A stretch of DNA of 64,000 nt from Clostridia bacterium (GTDB lineage: Bacteria; Bacillota; TC1; UBA5767), in the NCBI GenBank assembly GCA_016887505.1, contig CP069393.1, forward strand, positions 2,379,001 through 2,443,000, in the 5' to 3' direction. Shown piece after piece: positions 37,437 to 46,990 of this stretch. Numbering within the stretch: position 1 is the stretch's first letter; each line of letters opens with the position of its first letter. The translations under genes and the position numbers were made by a program. Below the pieces are notes generated by a model. The model was not told the DNA's origin. It did not search any database and was given only the letters and a program-made list of their open reading frames with translations.

Positions 37437-38327
37437 ATGACACATTTGGATCAGTTGGAAGCGGAAGCCATTTATATTATGAGAGAGGTGGCGGCGGAGT
37501 GCGAAAAACCGGTGATGCTTTATTCTGTGGGCAAGGATAGCTCGGTTATGCTGCATTTGGCTTTAAAGGCTTTTTATCCGGAGAAACCACCCTTTCCGTT
37601 TATGCATATCGATACGACTTGGAAGTTTAGGGAAATGATTGAATTTCGCGATCGCAAGGCCAAAGAATTGGGCATTGAGATGCTGGTATACACCAATCAA
37701 GAGGGCGTAGATAAAAATATCAACCCCTTTGACCATGGTGCAGCTTACACCGATATTATGAAGACCGAGGCTTTGAAGGCAGGGCTTAACAAGTATGGCT
37801 TTACAGCCGCGTTTGGTGGTGGACGGCGAGATGAGGAAAAATCCAGGGCCAAGGAACGCATATTTTCGTTTCGCAATTCAGCGCATGCTTGGGACCCGAA
37901 AAATCAAAGACCAGAAATGTGGAAACTATACAACACTAGAATCAACAAGGGAGAATCGATTCGCGTATTCCCCATTTCCAACTGGACAGAAAAAGATATT
38001 TGGCAATATATACGCCAAGAAAATATTGAGATAGTACCCTTGTATTTTGCCAAGGAAAGGCCAGTGATACACCGTGACGGCAATATCATTATGGTCGATG
38101 ATGAGCGCATGCGTATTTTGGCGCACGAAGAAGTAGTCGTAGAGAAGGTTCGGTTCCGGACCCTGGGCTGCTATCCCTTAACCGGTGGCTATGAATCGAA
38201 TGCAGATACCCTGGATAAGATTATCGAGGAAACCCTGATGGCCCTAACCTCAGAGCGGACCAGCAGGGTTATTGACCAAGAAGCGGCAGCAAGTATGGAG
38301 CGGCGCAAACGGGAGGGGTATTTCTAG
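37437..38327 (+). CDS. cysD: Sulfate adenylyltransferase subunit 2
   Basis: This 296-residue protein starts at ATG 37437 after TAGGAGGAAAT. An upstream in-frame start lies inside cysQ. The PP-loop [12 protein letters not shown] is at residues 30-41, followed by [17 protein letters not shown] and [21 protein letters not shown] split across residues 127-147. The C-terminal [10 protein letters not shown] and SERTSRVID are normal. It forms APS from sulfate and ATP with the GTPase CysN encoded immediately downstream. Confidence 0.96.
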   Translation: MTHLDQLEAEAIYIMREVAAECEKPVMLYSVGKDSSVMLHLALKAFYPEKPPFPFMHIDTTWKFREMIEFRDRKAKELGIEMLVYTNQEGVDKNINPFDHGAAYTDIMKTEALKAGLNKYGFTAAFGGGRRDEEKSRAKERIFSFRNSAHAWDPKNQRPEMWKLYNTRINKGESIRVFPISNWTEKDIWQYIRQENIEIVPLYFAKERPVIHRDGNIIMVDDERMRILAHEEVVVEKVRFRTLGCYPLTGGYESNADTLDKIIEETLMALTSERTSRVIDQEAAASMERRKREGYF

Positions 38328-38328
38328 G

Positions 38329-40188
38329 ATGGAACTGTTGAAATTTATAACTTGTGGTAGCGTGGATGATGGTAAGTCTACCTTGATTGGTCATATGCTC
38401 TACGATGCAAAACTGATTTTTACCGACCAGGAAAAAGCCCTGGAATTGGAAAGCCGTGTAGGAAGTAGAGATGGTGCCATTGACTATTCTCTTTTGCTCG
38501 ATGGGCTGATGGCTGAACGGGAACAGGGAATCACCATTGACGTTGCCTACCGATTCTTCTCCACGGATAAGAGATCCTTCATTGTGGCAGACTGCCCTGG
38601 GCATGAGCAGTATACCAGGAATATGGCCGTAGGTGCATCCTTTGCTGACCTAGCAGTTCTTTTAGTTGATGCAACGCAGGGAATTCAGCTGCAAACCAAA
38701 CGCCATGCCAGAATTTGTGCCTTGATGGGCATTAGGCATATCTTGCTTGCAGTCAACAAGATGGATTTGATTCATTATGACAAAAATCGTTTTGAAGAAA
38801 TCAAAAGGGAGTTTCAATCTTTTGCAGCCGTCTTTGACCTCGAGTCGTTACAGGTGATTCCTGTTTCTGCTACGGCAGGAGACAATGTGACTAATGTATC
38901 CAAAAACATGCCATGGTACGACAAATTGCCTCTCTTGCAAATACTAGAATCGATTGACGTCACCAAAAAAGAGCAAGAAAAAAGCTTTATCATGCCTGTG
39001 CAAAGAGTGTCCAGACCCAATCAACAATTCCGCGGCTTTCAAGGACAGATAGAATCAGGAACCATCCGGGTTGGAGATGAAGTCCTAAGTTTGCCCAGCC
39101 AGGAAAGGGCAAGGGTTAAGGACCTATACTTGGCGAATAAATGTGTTGATGAAGCTGGGCTGGGGCAGCCTGTGACCATACAGTTAGACAAAGAGGTGGA
39201 TGTTTCTCGGGGTTGTGTGCTTGCAAGTGATACCAAGGTACAACTGGCGGACCTTTTTGAGGCAAACTTGCTCTGGATGGATGATCATGAACTAGTAGAG
39301 GGAAGAAGTTATTTGATTAAATGTGGAACCAAGCTTCTTCCTGCCACCATATTTGAGATTAAATATAGGATTGATGTCCATACGGGAAAACAATTGCGGG
39401 TGGAACACCTAATCAAAAACGAAATCGGTGTTTGCACCATAGCCTTATCTGAAAATATGGTATTTGAGGAATTTCGGCACAACCAGACCCTAGGCTCCTT
39501 TATCTTGATGGACCGGGTGAGCAATATGACCTCAGCTTGTGGCACCATAAACCATTCAATGAGGCGTTCAACTAATGTTTTTTGGGAAAAGACCACCGTT
39601 ACGCCAGAAGTTCGAGCTAGGCAAAAAAATCAACAAGCGGGAACCATTTGGCTGACAGGATTATCCGGCTCCGGCAAATCCACCATCGCCAATGCCCTAG
39701 AAAGCAAGTTGATGCAGGCTGGAAAACATACCATGATTTTAGATGGGGATAATATTCGGCATGGCCTAAACCGGAATCTGGGATTTACGGAAGAGGACCG
39801 TATTGAAAACATTCGGAGGGTAGCTGAAGTAGCTAGGCTGATGAATGAAGCAGGACTCCTGGTTATGGTGGCCCTTATTTCACCCTACCGGGAAGACCGA
39901 GAGCAGGCAAGAACCATCGTTGGCAAGAACTTTTTGGAAGTCTATGTGGACACACCGATGGAAGTATGTGAAAAAAGGGATGTCAAGGGCTTATATCTAA
40001 AGGCTAGAAAGGGGGAAATCCCCAATTTTACTGGTATTAGCAGCCCCTACGAGGAGCCACTAAACCCGGATGTGCGCGTGGATACTAGTAGGATGGAACT
40101 ATCTGATATAGTCAAACAAATCGAACAGACCTTGCTAGCGCGAAGGGAGTGGACGCATTGCCACAAGGAAGAGAAGATAGAATCCTGA
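38329..40188 (+). CDS. cysNC: CysN-CysC fusion: sulfate adenylyltransferase GTPase plus APS kinase
   Basis: This 619-residue protein starts at ATG 38329 just after cysD. The N-terminal half is an EF-Tu-like GTPase: GSVDDGKSTLIG near residue 10, DCPGHEQYTRNMA near 87 and NKMD near 143. From about residue 435 an APS kinase domain begins, with P-loop TGLSGSGKSTIANAL near 443, DGDNIRHGLNRNLGF near 470 and the active-site ISPYREDREQAR near 520. It makes APS and then PAPS. The fused arrangement resembles NodQ, which supplies sulfate for Nod-factor sulfation. No PAPS reductase gene accompanies it. Confidence 0.95.
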   Translation: MELLKFITCGSVDDGKSTLIGHMLYDAKLIFTDQEKALELESRVGSRDGAIDYSLLLDGLMAEREQGITIDVAYRFFSTDKRSFIVADCPGHEQYTRNMAVGASFADLAVLLVDATQGIQLQTKRHARICALMGIRHILLAVNKMDLIHYDKNRFEEIKREFQSFAAVFDLESLQVIPVSATAGDNVTNVSKNMPWYDKLPLLQILESIDVTKKEQEKSFIMPVQRVSRPNQQFRGFQGQIESGTIRVGDEVLSLPSQERARVKDLYLANKCVDEAGLGQPVTIQLDKEVDVSRGCVLASDTKVQLADLFEANLLWMDDHELVEGRSYLIKCGTKLLPATIFEIKYRIDVHTGKQLRVEHLIKNEIGVCTIALSENMVFEEFRHNQTLGSFILMDRVSNMTSACGTINHSMRRSTNVFWEKTTVTPEVRARQKNQQAGTIWLTGLSGSGKSTIANALESKLMQAGKHTMILDGDNIRHGLNRNLGFTEEDRIENIRRVAEVARLMNEAGLLVMVALISPYREDREQARTIVGKNFLEVYVDTPMEVCEKRDVKGLYLKARKGEIPNFTGISSPYEEPLNPDVRVDTSRMELSDIVKQIEQTLLARREWTHCHKEEKIES

Positions 40189-40205
40189 TGGAATGTCACG
40201 AATAT

Positions 40206-40235
40206 TTGTTCTAAGGGATAAAAAGTTGGTATACT
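40206..40235 (+). promoter_or_regulatory. Promoter of the uronic-acid/priming operon
   Basis: TTGTTC (40206-40211) and TATACT (40230-40235) stand 18 bp apart, with TGG making an extended -10. It lies 79 bp before ATG 40314, in the only gap between cysNC and the next gene. Confidence 0.65.
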
Positions 40236-40313
40236 TACAATTATCTAAAACAATCAGGGGCAATGCTGGCTAGAAACGATCCCCTAGGATGGGGCAGGAT
40301 AAGGAGAGACAAG

Positions 40314-41324
40314 ATGCAACTCCAAGGCGATTCCAATACAATTTTAATTACAGGGGTAGCCGGTTTCATCGGATACCATATGGCGAAACGACTGTTGGAT
40401 AGCGGCCATACAGTAGTGGGAATAGACAATATGAACTCCTACTACGATGTCTCCCTAAAGGAGGCGAGACTGGCTATTCTAGCCAATAAGGATGCTTTCC
40501 AATTCTATGAGCAGGATTTGAATGAAAAAGAAAAGTTAGAATCCCTATTTTCGAGTGCTCAGCCACAAGTCGTCATTCACTTGGCGGCACAAGCTGGGGT
40601 GAGATACTCCTTGGAACAACCCTTTCAATATGTAACAAGCAATGTGGAGGGCTTTTTAAGTATCCTAGAAGCTTGTCGGCGTCATCCGGTAAAGCATCTA
40701 CTATATGCTTCATCCAGCTCCGTGTATGGGGATGAAAAAAAACTGCCTTTCCGAGAAGATATGAAGGTGGACCAACCGGTCAGTCTCTATGCTGCAACGA
40801 AAAAGGCAGATGAGCTGATGGCCTATACCTATAGTCATTTGTATGGTATTCCAGCGACGGGACTCCGCTTTTTTACGGTTTATGGGCCTTGGGGAAGACC
40901 CGATATGGCCTACTATAGATTTGCTGAGAAAATCATGGCGGGTGAAGGCATTGATGTCTACAACTATGGCAAGATGCGACGCGACTTTACCTATGTGGAC
41001 GACATTACGCAAGCCATGGAGAAGTTGCTGGAAAAACCACCCCAAAAGGTTGGGAAGGCGCCTCATGAGATATACAATATCGGCAACGCACATCCGGAAG
41101 AATTGCTAGAGTTTATCGAGATCTTGGAAAATAAGCTTGGCAAGAAGGCCCAAAAGAACTTACTTCCCATGCAGTCAGGGGATGTTGAAACAACCTATGC
41201 AGACACTGGCAAACTAGAAAAAGCAATAGGATATAGACCGACGACCGGGCTGGAGGAAGGTTTAGATTGTTTTGTGAACTGGTTTAAAGGCTATTATGAA
41301 AATTGGACCATGAAGGAGGACTAG
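40314..41324 (+). CDS. UDP-glucuronate 4-epimerase
   Basis: This 336-residue extended SDR starts at ATG 40314 behind AAGGAGAG. An in-frame ATG 51 bp upstream lacks a site. Besides the NAD motif [12 protein letters not shown], it carries the GAE/CapI-specific [17 protein letters not shown] near residue 38. [14 protein letters not shown] near 187 and [13 protein letters not shown] near 283 are also typical. Catalytic Tyr and Lys lie in [11 protein letters not shown]. It interconverts UDP-glucuronate and UDP-galacturonate, and UDP-glucuronate is made by the next gene 1 bp away. Confidence 0.93.
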   Translation: MQLQGDSNTILITGVAGFIGYHMAKRLLDSGHTVVGIDNMNSYYDVSLKEARLAILANKDAFQFYEQDLNEKEKLESLFSSAQPQVVIHLAAQAGVRYSLEQPFQYVTSNVEGFLSILEACRRHPVKHLLYASSSSVYGDEKKLPFREDMKVDQPVSLYAATKKADELMAYTYSHLYGIPATGLRFFTVYGPWGRPDMAYYRFAEKIMAGEGIDVYNYGKMRRDFTYVDDITQAMEKLLEKPPQKVGKAPHEIYNIGNAHPEELLEFIEILENKLGKKAQKNLLPMQSGDVETTYADTGKLEKAIGYRPTTGLEEGLDCFVNWFKGYYENWTMKED

Positions 41325-41325
41325 T

Positions 41326-42492
41326 ATGAAGATTGCCATAGCAGGTATGGGGTATGTAGGCATGTCTAATGGGGTTTTGCTATCCCAGAATCATGAGGTA
41401 GTAGCGCTAGATATCGATGCTCGTAAGGTAAAACAGGTAAACGACAGAATCCTTCCCTTCCAAGATGATCTGATGGATGAATTTTTTCAGACGAAACCCT
41501 TGAATCTGAAAGCTACCTTGTGTGCGAGCGAAGCCTTTCATGGTGCTGACTATATCATCATTGCGACCCCCACCAATTATGATCCAGATTTGAATCACTT
41601 TGATACTAGTAGCATTGAATCGGTGATTAAAGAGGTAATGGCCATTAATCCAGAAGCCGTGATGGTCATCAAATCTACTGTGCCAGTAGGATATACGGAG
41701 CGAATTCGAAAAGAGTTCAATACAAGGCAGATTATTTTCTCACCAGAGTTTTTACGAGAGGGGAAGGCACTCTACGATAATCTATATCCGTCTAGGATTA
41801 TCGTTGGCGAGAGAAGTGAGCGGGCTAGCATCTTTGCAGAGCTTCTGCAAGAGGGAGCCATAAAAGAGAAAATTCCTGTTTTGTTTACGGAATCGACAGA
41901 AGCAGAAGCCGTAAAGCTATTTTCCAACACCTTTTTAGCCATGCGTGTAGCCTTTTTTAATGAGCTAGATACCTTTGCAGAAATTAGGGGTCTGAATACA
42001 GCTCAAATTATTGATGGCGTCGGATTAGATCCACGAATTGGAAATCATTATAATAATCCCTCCTTTGGGTATGGTGGCTACTGTCTACCGAAGGATTCAA
42101 AACAATTATTGGCCAACTACCAAGACGTACCGAACAACATGATTCGGGCAATTGTGGATGCCAATCGAACGAGAAAAGACCATATTGCAGACCGGATTGT
42201 GGCTTGTAATCCCCAATTGGTCGGCATATATCGTCTCACCATGAAGATGAATTCCGACAACTTCCGTCATTCCTCAATCCAAGGCATCATGAAGCGAATC
42301 AAGGCCAAAGGCATTGAGGTTTTGGTCTATGAGCCGGACTATCCTGGTGAGAAATTCTTTCAGTCTAGGGTGACCAAGGATCTAGAGGAATTTAAAAACA
42401 GGGTAGACCTCGTTGTTGCCAACCGGATGTCGGATGACTTAAGAGATATTGCAGAAAAAGTATATACGCGAGACCTCTATGCAAGAGACTAA
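41326..42492 (+). CDS. ugd: UDP-glucose 6-dehydrogenase
   Basis: This 388-residue NAD-dependent enzyme has [15 protein letters not shown] at the N-terminus, STVPVGYT near residue 118, [15 protein letters not shown] near 143 and the catalytic cysteine in [12 protein letters not shown] near 248. It oxidises UDP-glucose to UDP-glucuronate, feeding the decarboxylase at 21202 and the epimerase just upstream. It is the short (about 390-residue) Ugd class seen in capsule loci. Confidence 0.93.
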   Translation: MKIAIAGMGYVGMSNGVLLSQNHEVVALDIDARKVKQVNDRILPFQDDLMDEFFQTKPLNLKATLCASEAFHGADYIIIATPTNYDPDLNHFDTSSIESVIKEVMAINPEAVMVIKSTVPVGYTERIRKEFNTRQIIFSPEFLREGKALYDNLYPSRIIVGERSERASIFAELLQEGAIKEKIPVLFTESTEAEAVKLFSNTFLAMRVAFFNELDTFAEIRGLNTAQIIDGVGLDPRIGNHYNNPSFGYGGYCLPKDSKQLLANYQDVPNNMIRAIVDANRTRKDHIADRIVACNPQLVGIYRLTMKMNSDNFRHSSIQGIMKRIKAKGIEVLVYEPDYPGEKFFQSRVTKDLEEFKNRVDLVVANRMSDDLRDIAEKVYTRDLYARD

Positions 42493-42551
42493 AAGCAACT
42501 AGGCAGGAAAAATCTGGAACTGCTTTGGTATCAGTGGAATAAGAATGGCGG

Positions 42552-43934
42552 ATGGTGAAGACAATGAAGAATTATTTTGCAAGTAAAACATATGGCATCC
42601 TGCAGGGAATTTTGTCGATGATAATTATTTATTATTCCTACCATTTGGCCTTAAGCCTTTTTAATTACCGGCATGGCCATGTCTACCTATTTTCTGATAT
42701 TGCCGTGTTAATGCCCTTTCTGCTGCTTGGTATGATGGTTCTGTTTGATGTATTCGGGCTGCATGAAGCGGGCTCAATGGATGGCATCCAGGTGTTTTTA
42801 TCCCTACTGCTGTCAGGCATGATTGGAAATGCTGGTCTAGTCGTTATTGCGGTCGGTTTTAACGTATTTGTCCTGCCGGCTAAACTGTTTATTTATGCCT
42901 ATATTATCCAGCTGGTCTTACTCTTTCCACTCCTGCTGGTTCGCGACCATATGTATACAAAGCGGGTCCCGGCTCTTCGCATCCTTGTGATTGGTGCCAA
43001 AGGAGAATTAGAAGCTATTAAAAGACAGCTGGAAAGTAAGTCCTATGACCGTTGCCACGTTGTAGCTCGTGTTGAATCGGTTAGCCAAATTACAGATGAT
43101 GTCTTGCTACAGACCGATGCTCTTTATATGGCTAGTATCTGCGCAGACAAGGAAAGACAGCGCTTAGTTGCTTTTGCACTAATGAATGACTTGCCTGTCT
43201 TGTATGAACCGGATATTTTGCAGATTGGTTACCGCAACGCGAAGGTGGTTCGTTTCGATGATACCCTGCTTTTTAGAATGGACAATCGGTCGATGTCACT
43301 AGAAGAACGATTCTTTAAGCGCACCATGGATTTGGTAGTTGCCTTCCTTATGCTGGTGGTCTTTTCTCCCCTCATGCTGCTAGCAGCAATTGCAATCAAG
43401 GTGGAGGACAGAGGACCAGCCATGTTTCGTCAGAAACGGGTAAAAAAAGAGGAAAAAGAGTATGAGCTATATAAGTTCCGAACCATGTTTGTGAATGCGG
43501 AAAAAATGTCAGGCCCAGTCCTTGCGACGAGTGATGATCCCCGTATTACCAAAGTAGGAAGTTTCCTTAGAACAACACGCATCGATGAGTTGCCTCAACT
43601 GATCAACGTCTTGCGTGGTGAGATGAGTCTAGTTGGTCCTAGACCGGAACGGCCATTTTTTGTAGACCAATATAAGGAAACCATACCCAACTACTGTGAC
43701 CGCTTCCGGGTAAAGCCGGGCATAACGGGTCTTGCGCAAGTAGATGGGAAATATAGTACGGACGTCAAGGATAAGCTGAAATTCGATTTGCTCTATATTT
43801 TGAACTATAGCATGTTATTGGATATCCGAATCCTTTTACAGACGGTTCGTACGGTCCTGCAGCCTGGTTCTGCAGAAGGGATAAAGAAACGGTATGATGG
43901 TCCGAGTCCCAAACGACGCTCGCAAAATGACTGA
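42552..43934 (+). CDS. Polyprenyl glycosylphosphotransferase (priming transferase)
   Basis: This 460-residue protein may start at ATG 42552 or at a second ATG at 42564. Neither site is strong. Four N-terminal membrane helices and a Rossmann-like domain (LRILVIGAKGELEAI near residue 145) lead to the catalytic module from 255 to 450. That module has RTMDLVVAFLMLVVFSP, YELYKFRTMFVNAE, LPQLINVLRGEMSLVGPRPE and KPGITGLAQVDGKY. It moves a hexose-1-phosphate from a UDP-sugar onto undecaprenyl phosphate, starting repeat-unit synthesis. The substrate cannot be fixed from sequence. Confidence 0.92.
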   Translation: MVKTMKNYFASKTYGILQGILSMIIIYYSYHLALSLFNYRHGHVYLFSDIAVLMPFLLLGMMVLFDVFGLHEAGSMDGIQVFLSLLLSGMIGNAGLVVIAVGFNVFVLPAKLFIYAYIIQLVLLFPLLLVRDHMYTKRVPALRILVIGAKGELEAIKRQLESKSYDRCHVVARVESVSQITDDVLLQTDALYMASICADKERQRLVAFALMNDLPVLYEPDILQIGYRNAKVVRFDDTLLFRMDNRSMSLEERFFKRTMDLVVAFLMLVVFSPLMLLAAIAIKVEDRGPAMFRQKRVKKEEKEYELYKFRTMFVNAEKMSGPVLATSDDPRITKVGSFLRTTRIDELPQLINVLRGEMSLVGPRPERPFFVDQYKETIPNYCDRFRVKPGITGLAQVDGKYSTDVKDKLKFDLLYILNYSMLLDIRILLQTVRTVLQPGSAEGIKKRYDGPSPKRRSQND

Positions 43935-43969
43935 CAAAAAATCAGAATACATAAGCAAGGGGTTTCCAT

Positions 43970-45457
43970 ATGTCCTTTAATTCAATGGCCTTTATATTGT
44001 TCTATCTCGTGGTACTTCTGCTGTACTTTGTAGTGCCCGGACAACGATTTAGATGGATGCTACTATTGGCATCCAGCTATTTCTTTTATATGTGGTGGAA
44101 TCCAGCTTACATTGTGCTCATTCTTTTTTCCACTCTAGTCGATTATACGGTTGGCTTGATGATGGAAAAATCTGAGAATCAAAAAGTTCGTAAAGTTTTT
44201 CTAAGTATGAGCCTGCTTGCCAATTTGGGTTTACTGTTTTTTTTCAAATATTTCAGCTATACCTATGGATTGGCTAGTCGCCTAATAACTGGCAATGGGA
44301 TGGATGTGGGATTCCACTTTCTATTGCCGATGGGCATCTCTTTTTATACCTTCCAGACCTTGAGCTATTCAATCGATGTGTACCGGAAAAAGATTAAAGC
44401 AGAGCATCATTTTGGCTACTTTGCCTTGTATGTTTCTTTTTTTCCGCAACTAGTAGCAGGCCCGATTGAACGTTTTGACCATTTGATGCCTCAACTAAAA
44501 AACAAGAATACCTTTCAATTTGATAGATTACACGATGGACTATTGATGATGGGGATTGGATTCTTTAAAAAGATTGTGGTTGCCGACCGAGCAGCTGTAT
44601 ATGTAAATTCAGTATTTTCCCAACTAGACACCATCACGGATGGGTGGGAGTTGATTCTTGGGCTGGTATTCTTTATTTTTCAAGTATATGGTGATTTTTC
44701 TGGATACTCGGACATTGCAATCGGGGCATCAAAAATAATGGGCATAGATTTAATGACCAATTTCAGACAACCATTTTTTGCAGAAGGCATTCGGGATTTT
44801 TGGAATCGTTGGCATATCTCACTCGGAAGCTGGCTTAAGGATTATGTTTACATCCCCTTGGGTGGAAACCGCATCAGCCATGCTAGAACACATTTCAATA
44901 TTTTCGTCATCTTTGCCGTTAGCGGTATATGGCATGGAGCCAATTTGACCTATTGGCTTTGGGGTATGTTACATGGTATCCTTCACTACCTTGACTATCT
45001 ATGGTATCGTTTCAGTATTCAGCATAAGACCTTAAACAGATGGTGTACGACTTGCCCTGCATATCGCTATGTGAGAATCACTAGTACGTTTGTTCTTGTA
45101 ACCTTGTCGATGGTTCTATTCCGCTCACAAAGCCTGCACCAAGCCTGGCAATATTTCCGAAAACTGTTCTTGCTTTCAGGAAATCGGCTAGTATCGAGTG
45201 GTGCACTATCGGATCGCTTTTTCAGCTATGGTTTGGACCGTGTGGAGATGAGTGTTCTGCTGATTTCGATGATGGTAGTCTTGATTTACGATTGGCAACT
45301 AGAACAGCATAAGGGACTGAGTGGCTTGAAGAATCGTTTGCTACAAGAGCCTTTGATGCTACGGTGGTCCCTGTATTTTGTTTTAATCTTTTCCATTGTA
45401 TTATTCGGATTTTATGGTGAGATGAATGTTCAAGAATTCATTTATTTCCAGTTTTAA
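43970..45457 (+). CDS. MBOAT-family O-acyltransferase (AlgI/DltB-like)
   Basis: This 495-residue polytopic protein has the AlgI/PatA-like layout: LLLASSYFFYMWWNPAY near residue 29, PMGISFYTFQTLSYSIDVYR near 125, FFPQLVAGPIER near 157 and the catalytic histidine in SGIWHGANLTYWLWG (His322). It moves acyl groups, usually acetyl, across the membrane for polymer O-acylation. The next gene is an SGNH-like protein 11 bp away, the standard partner that completes the transfer outside the cell. Confidence 0.92.
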   Translation: MSFNSMAFILFYLVVLLLYFVVPGQRFRWMLLLASSYFFYMWWNPAYIVLILFSTLVDYTVGLMMEKSENQKVRKVFLSMSLLANLGLLFFFKYFSYTYGLASRLITGNGMDVGFHFLLPMGISFYTFQTLSYSIDVYRKKIKAEHHFGYFALYVSFFPQLVAGPIERFDHLMPQLKNKNTFQFDRLHDGLLMMGIGFFKKIVVADRAAVYVNSVFSQLDTITDGWELILGLVFFIFQVYGDFSGYSDIAIGASKIMGIDLMTNFRQPFFAEGIRDFWNRWHISLGSWLKDYVYIPLGGNRISHARTHFNIFVIFAVSGIWHGANLTYWLWGMLHGILHYLDYLWYRFSIQHKTLNRWCTTCPAYRYVRITSTFVLVTLSMVLFRSQSLHQAWQYFRKLFLLSGNRLVSSGALSDRFFSYGLDRVEMSVLLISMMVVLIYDWQLEQHKGLSGLKNRLLQEPLMLRWSLYFVLIFSIVLFGFYGEMNVQEFIYFQF

Positions 45458-45468
45458 CGGGAGAAAAT

Positions 45469-46935
45469 ATGCAGAAGATTCGACTACTCGTTAAGAGTAT
45501 TGCCTTCATCGTTCTATTTCTATTTATTTTGACTTTGTCTAATCAGTATTTGGCCTACCACATGCCCTTATTAAGAACGAGAATCGACCGGATTTATGAA
45601 GAAGAAACAGTGGCAGATGTAGTTCTTATTGGAGGCTCCCATGCTCTTCATTCTTTCAATCCTGAAAGCATGGAAAATGTATTGGGTGTAGATACCATGA
45701 TGGTCGTATCTCCAGGGCAGAATCTAAAGATTACCTATATGCTATTAGAAGAGATCTATAAGGAGCGAGGGGCGAAATTGGTGGTGCTTGAAACATTTTC
45801 CCTTATTCATCCAATGCATAACGTAATCGATAACCCGAAAGATGGCAGGTTCTGGAAATACCGAGATGTTTTGAATGAAATCCCATTTTCTATCAATAAA
45901 GTGAATACAGCTATCCAACTAGTGGAGCCCCAATATGTACTAAATCTACTAGTTCCTGTTGTGAATAGCCATAACAATTGGAAAGATTGGGAACAGCTAA
46001 AAAGCAATTTGCAGTATGTGTATGATCCGGATGATTTTGGATTCATATTGAAATTGACCAATACATTGCAGGCAGAGGATGCCGATTTATATGCGCATTC
46101 TGACTACGAATATTTGTTTGATTATTCAGAGGAAAATGCCTACTGGTTGGAAAAAATTTGTGAATTGGTTAAAGCCAACGATTCAGAACTATTCACCATC
46201 ATGGCTCCCATTTATACACCGTTCTTGGAGCATAGCAATTATACAGAACAAACTGAGCGGCTAGAAGAAGATTTACAGGAATTGGGTGTCTTTTTTCTGG
46301 ATATGAACCGAGAAACAGAACTTGGCAGGGAATCACTTACCTTTAAAGGAGAAAAAGCTTTTAAGGATGGTGTGGTGAGCTACAACCAGCATTTGAGTTA
46401 TATAGGAAATTACCAGGCCACCCAGTTTTTGATGTCCTATATCGCAGATAGGTTGGGGATTGCGGAATACGATTGGACAAACAACCAATATGATTTGGAA
46501 AGTTTTTTAGATGGAATCGAAATGGATGGAAAGATTGTGATGGCAAGTTATTGTAATGTCAATATGGTACCACCATTGGAGAAGGCACTGGAGTCTTTGG
46601 CGGATTCTGATCTAGGATTAGAACCAGCTTGGTTTACAAATTATGGGACTGGTTTCGTCTACAAGGATTTTCGACAATCTGAGCCGGTCCTGAAATCCTT
46701 CTTTACGAACCAAGAGTTGATACTTGACTTTGATGAACAAGAAGAGGCGAATCTACCATTTTCTTTATCTGTCCGAAAGCTTGAGGGTGACTGTATTGAG
46801 ACCATCCTGGATGGTGCGGTGTTTGCTGCCAACAGGGACGGACTGATGATTCTCATCTACGACCCTCAAAAAGGGCAGATCTGTAAACGAGCCTTTTTTG
46901 AAATATCTAAATCCATATATCGACAAATTTGGTAA
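45469..46935 (+). CDS. Membrane-anchored SGNH-like protein, MBOAT partner
   Basis: This 488-residue protein has one N-terminal membrane helix (residues 8-27), placing the rest outside. The SGNH block I reads VVLIGGSHALHSFNP with Ser57 as the candidate nucleophile. A late NQHLSYIGNYQATQF near residue 307 holds the histidine, but the usual catalytic aspartate before it (DxxH) is not obvious, appearing as NQH. Family relatives (DltD, AlgJ/X, PatB) receive acyl groups from an MBOAT and pass them to the glycan. Residues 345-488 are an extra domain I do not recognise. Confidence 0.72.
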   Translation: MQKIRLLVKSIAFIVLFLFILTLSNQYLAYHMPLLRTRIDRIYEEETVADVVLIGGSHALHSFNPESMENVLGVDTMMVVSPGQNLKITYMLLEEIYKERGAKLVVLETFSLIHPMHNVIDNPKDGRFWKYRDVLNEIPFSINKVNTAIQLVEPQYVLNLLVPVVNSHNNWKDWEQLKSNLQYVYDPDDFGFILKLTNTLQAEDADLYAHSDYEYLFDYSEENAYWLEKICELVKANDSELFTIMAPIYTPFLEHSNYTEQTERLEEDLQELGVFFLDMNRETELGRESLTFKGEKAFKDGVVSYNQHLSYIGNYQATQFLMSYIADRLGIAEYDWTNNQYDLESFLDGIEMDGKIVMASYCNVNMVPPLEKALESLADSDLGLEPAWFTNYGTGFVYKDFRQSEPVLKSFFTNQELILDFDEQEEANLPFSLSVRKLEGDCIETILDGAVFAANRDGLMILIYDPQKGQICKRAFFEISKSIYRQIW

Positions 46936-46990
46936 CAAGTGGAATCATGTTAAAAGATACTCTTACTAGAGAAAATAATCCAAGTTACAG

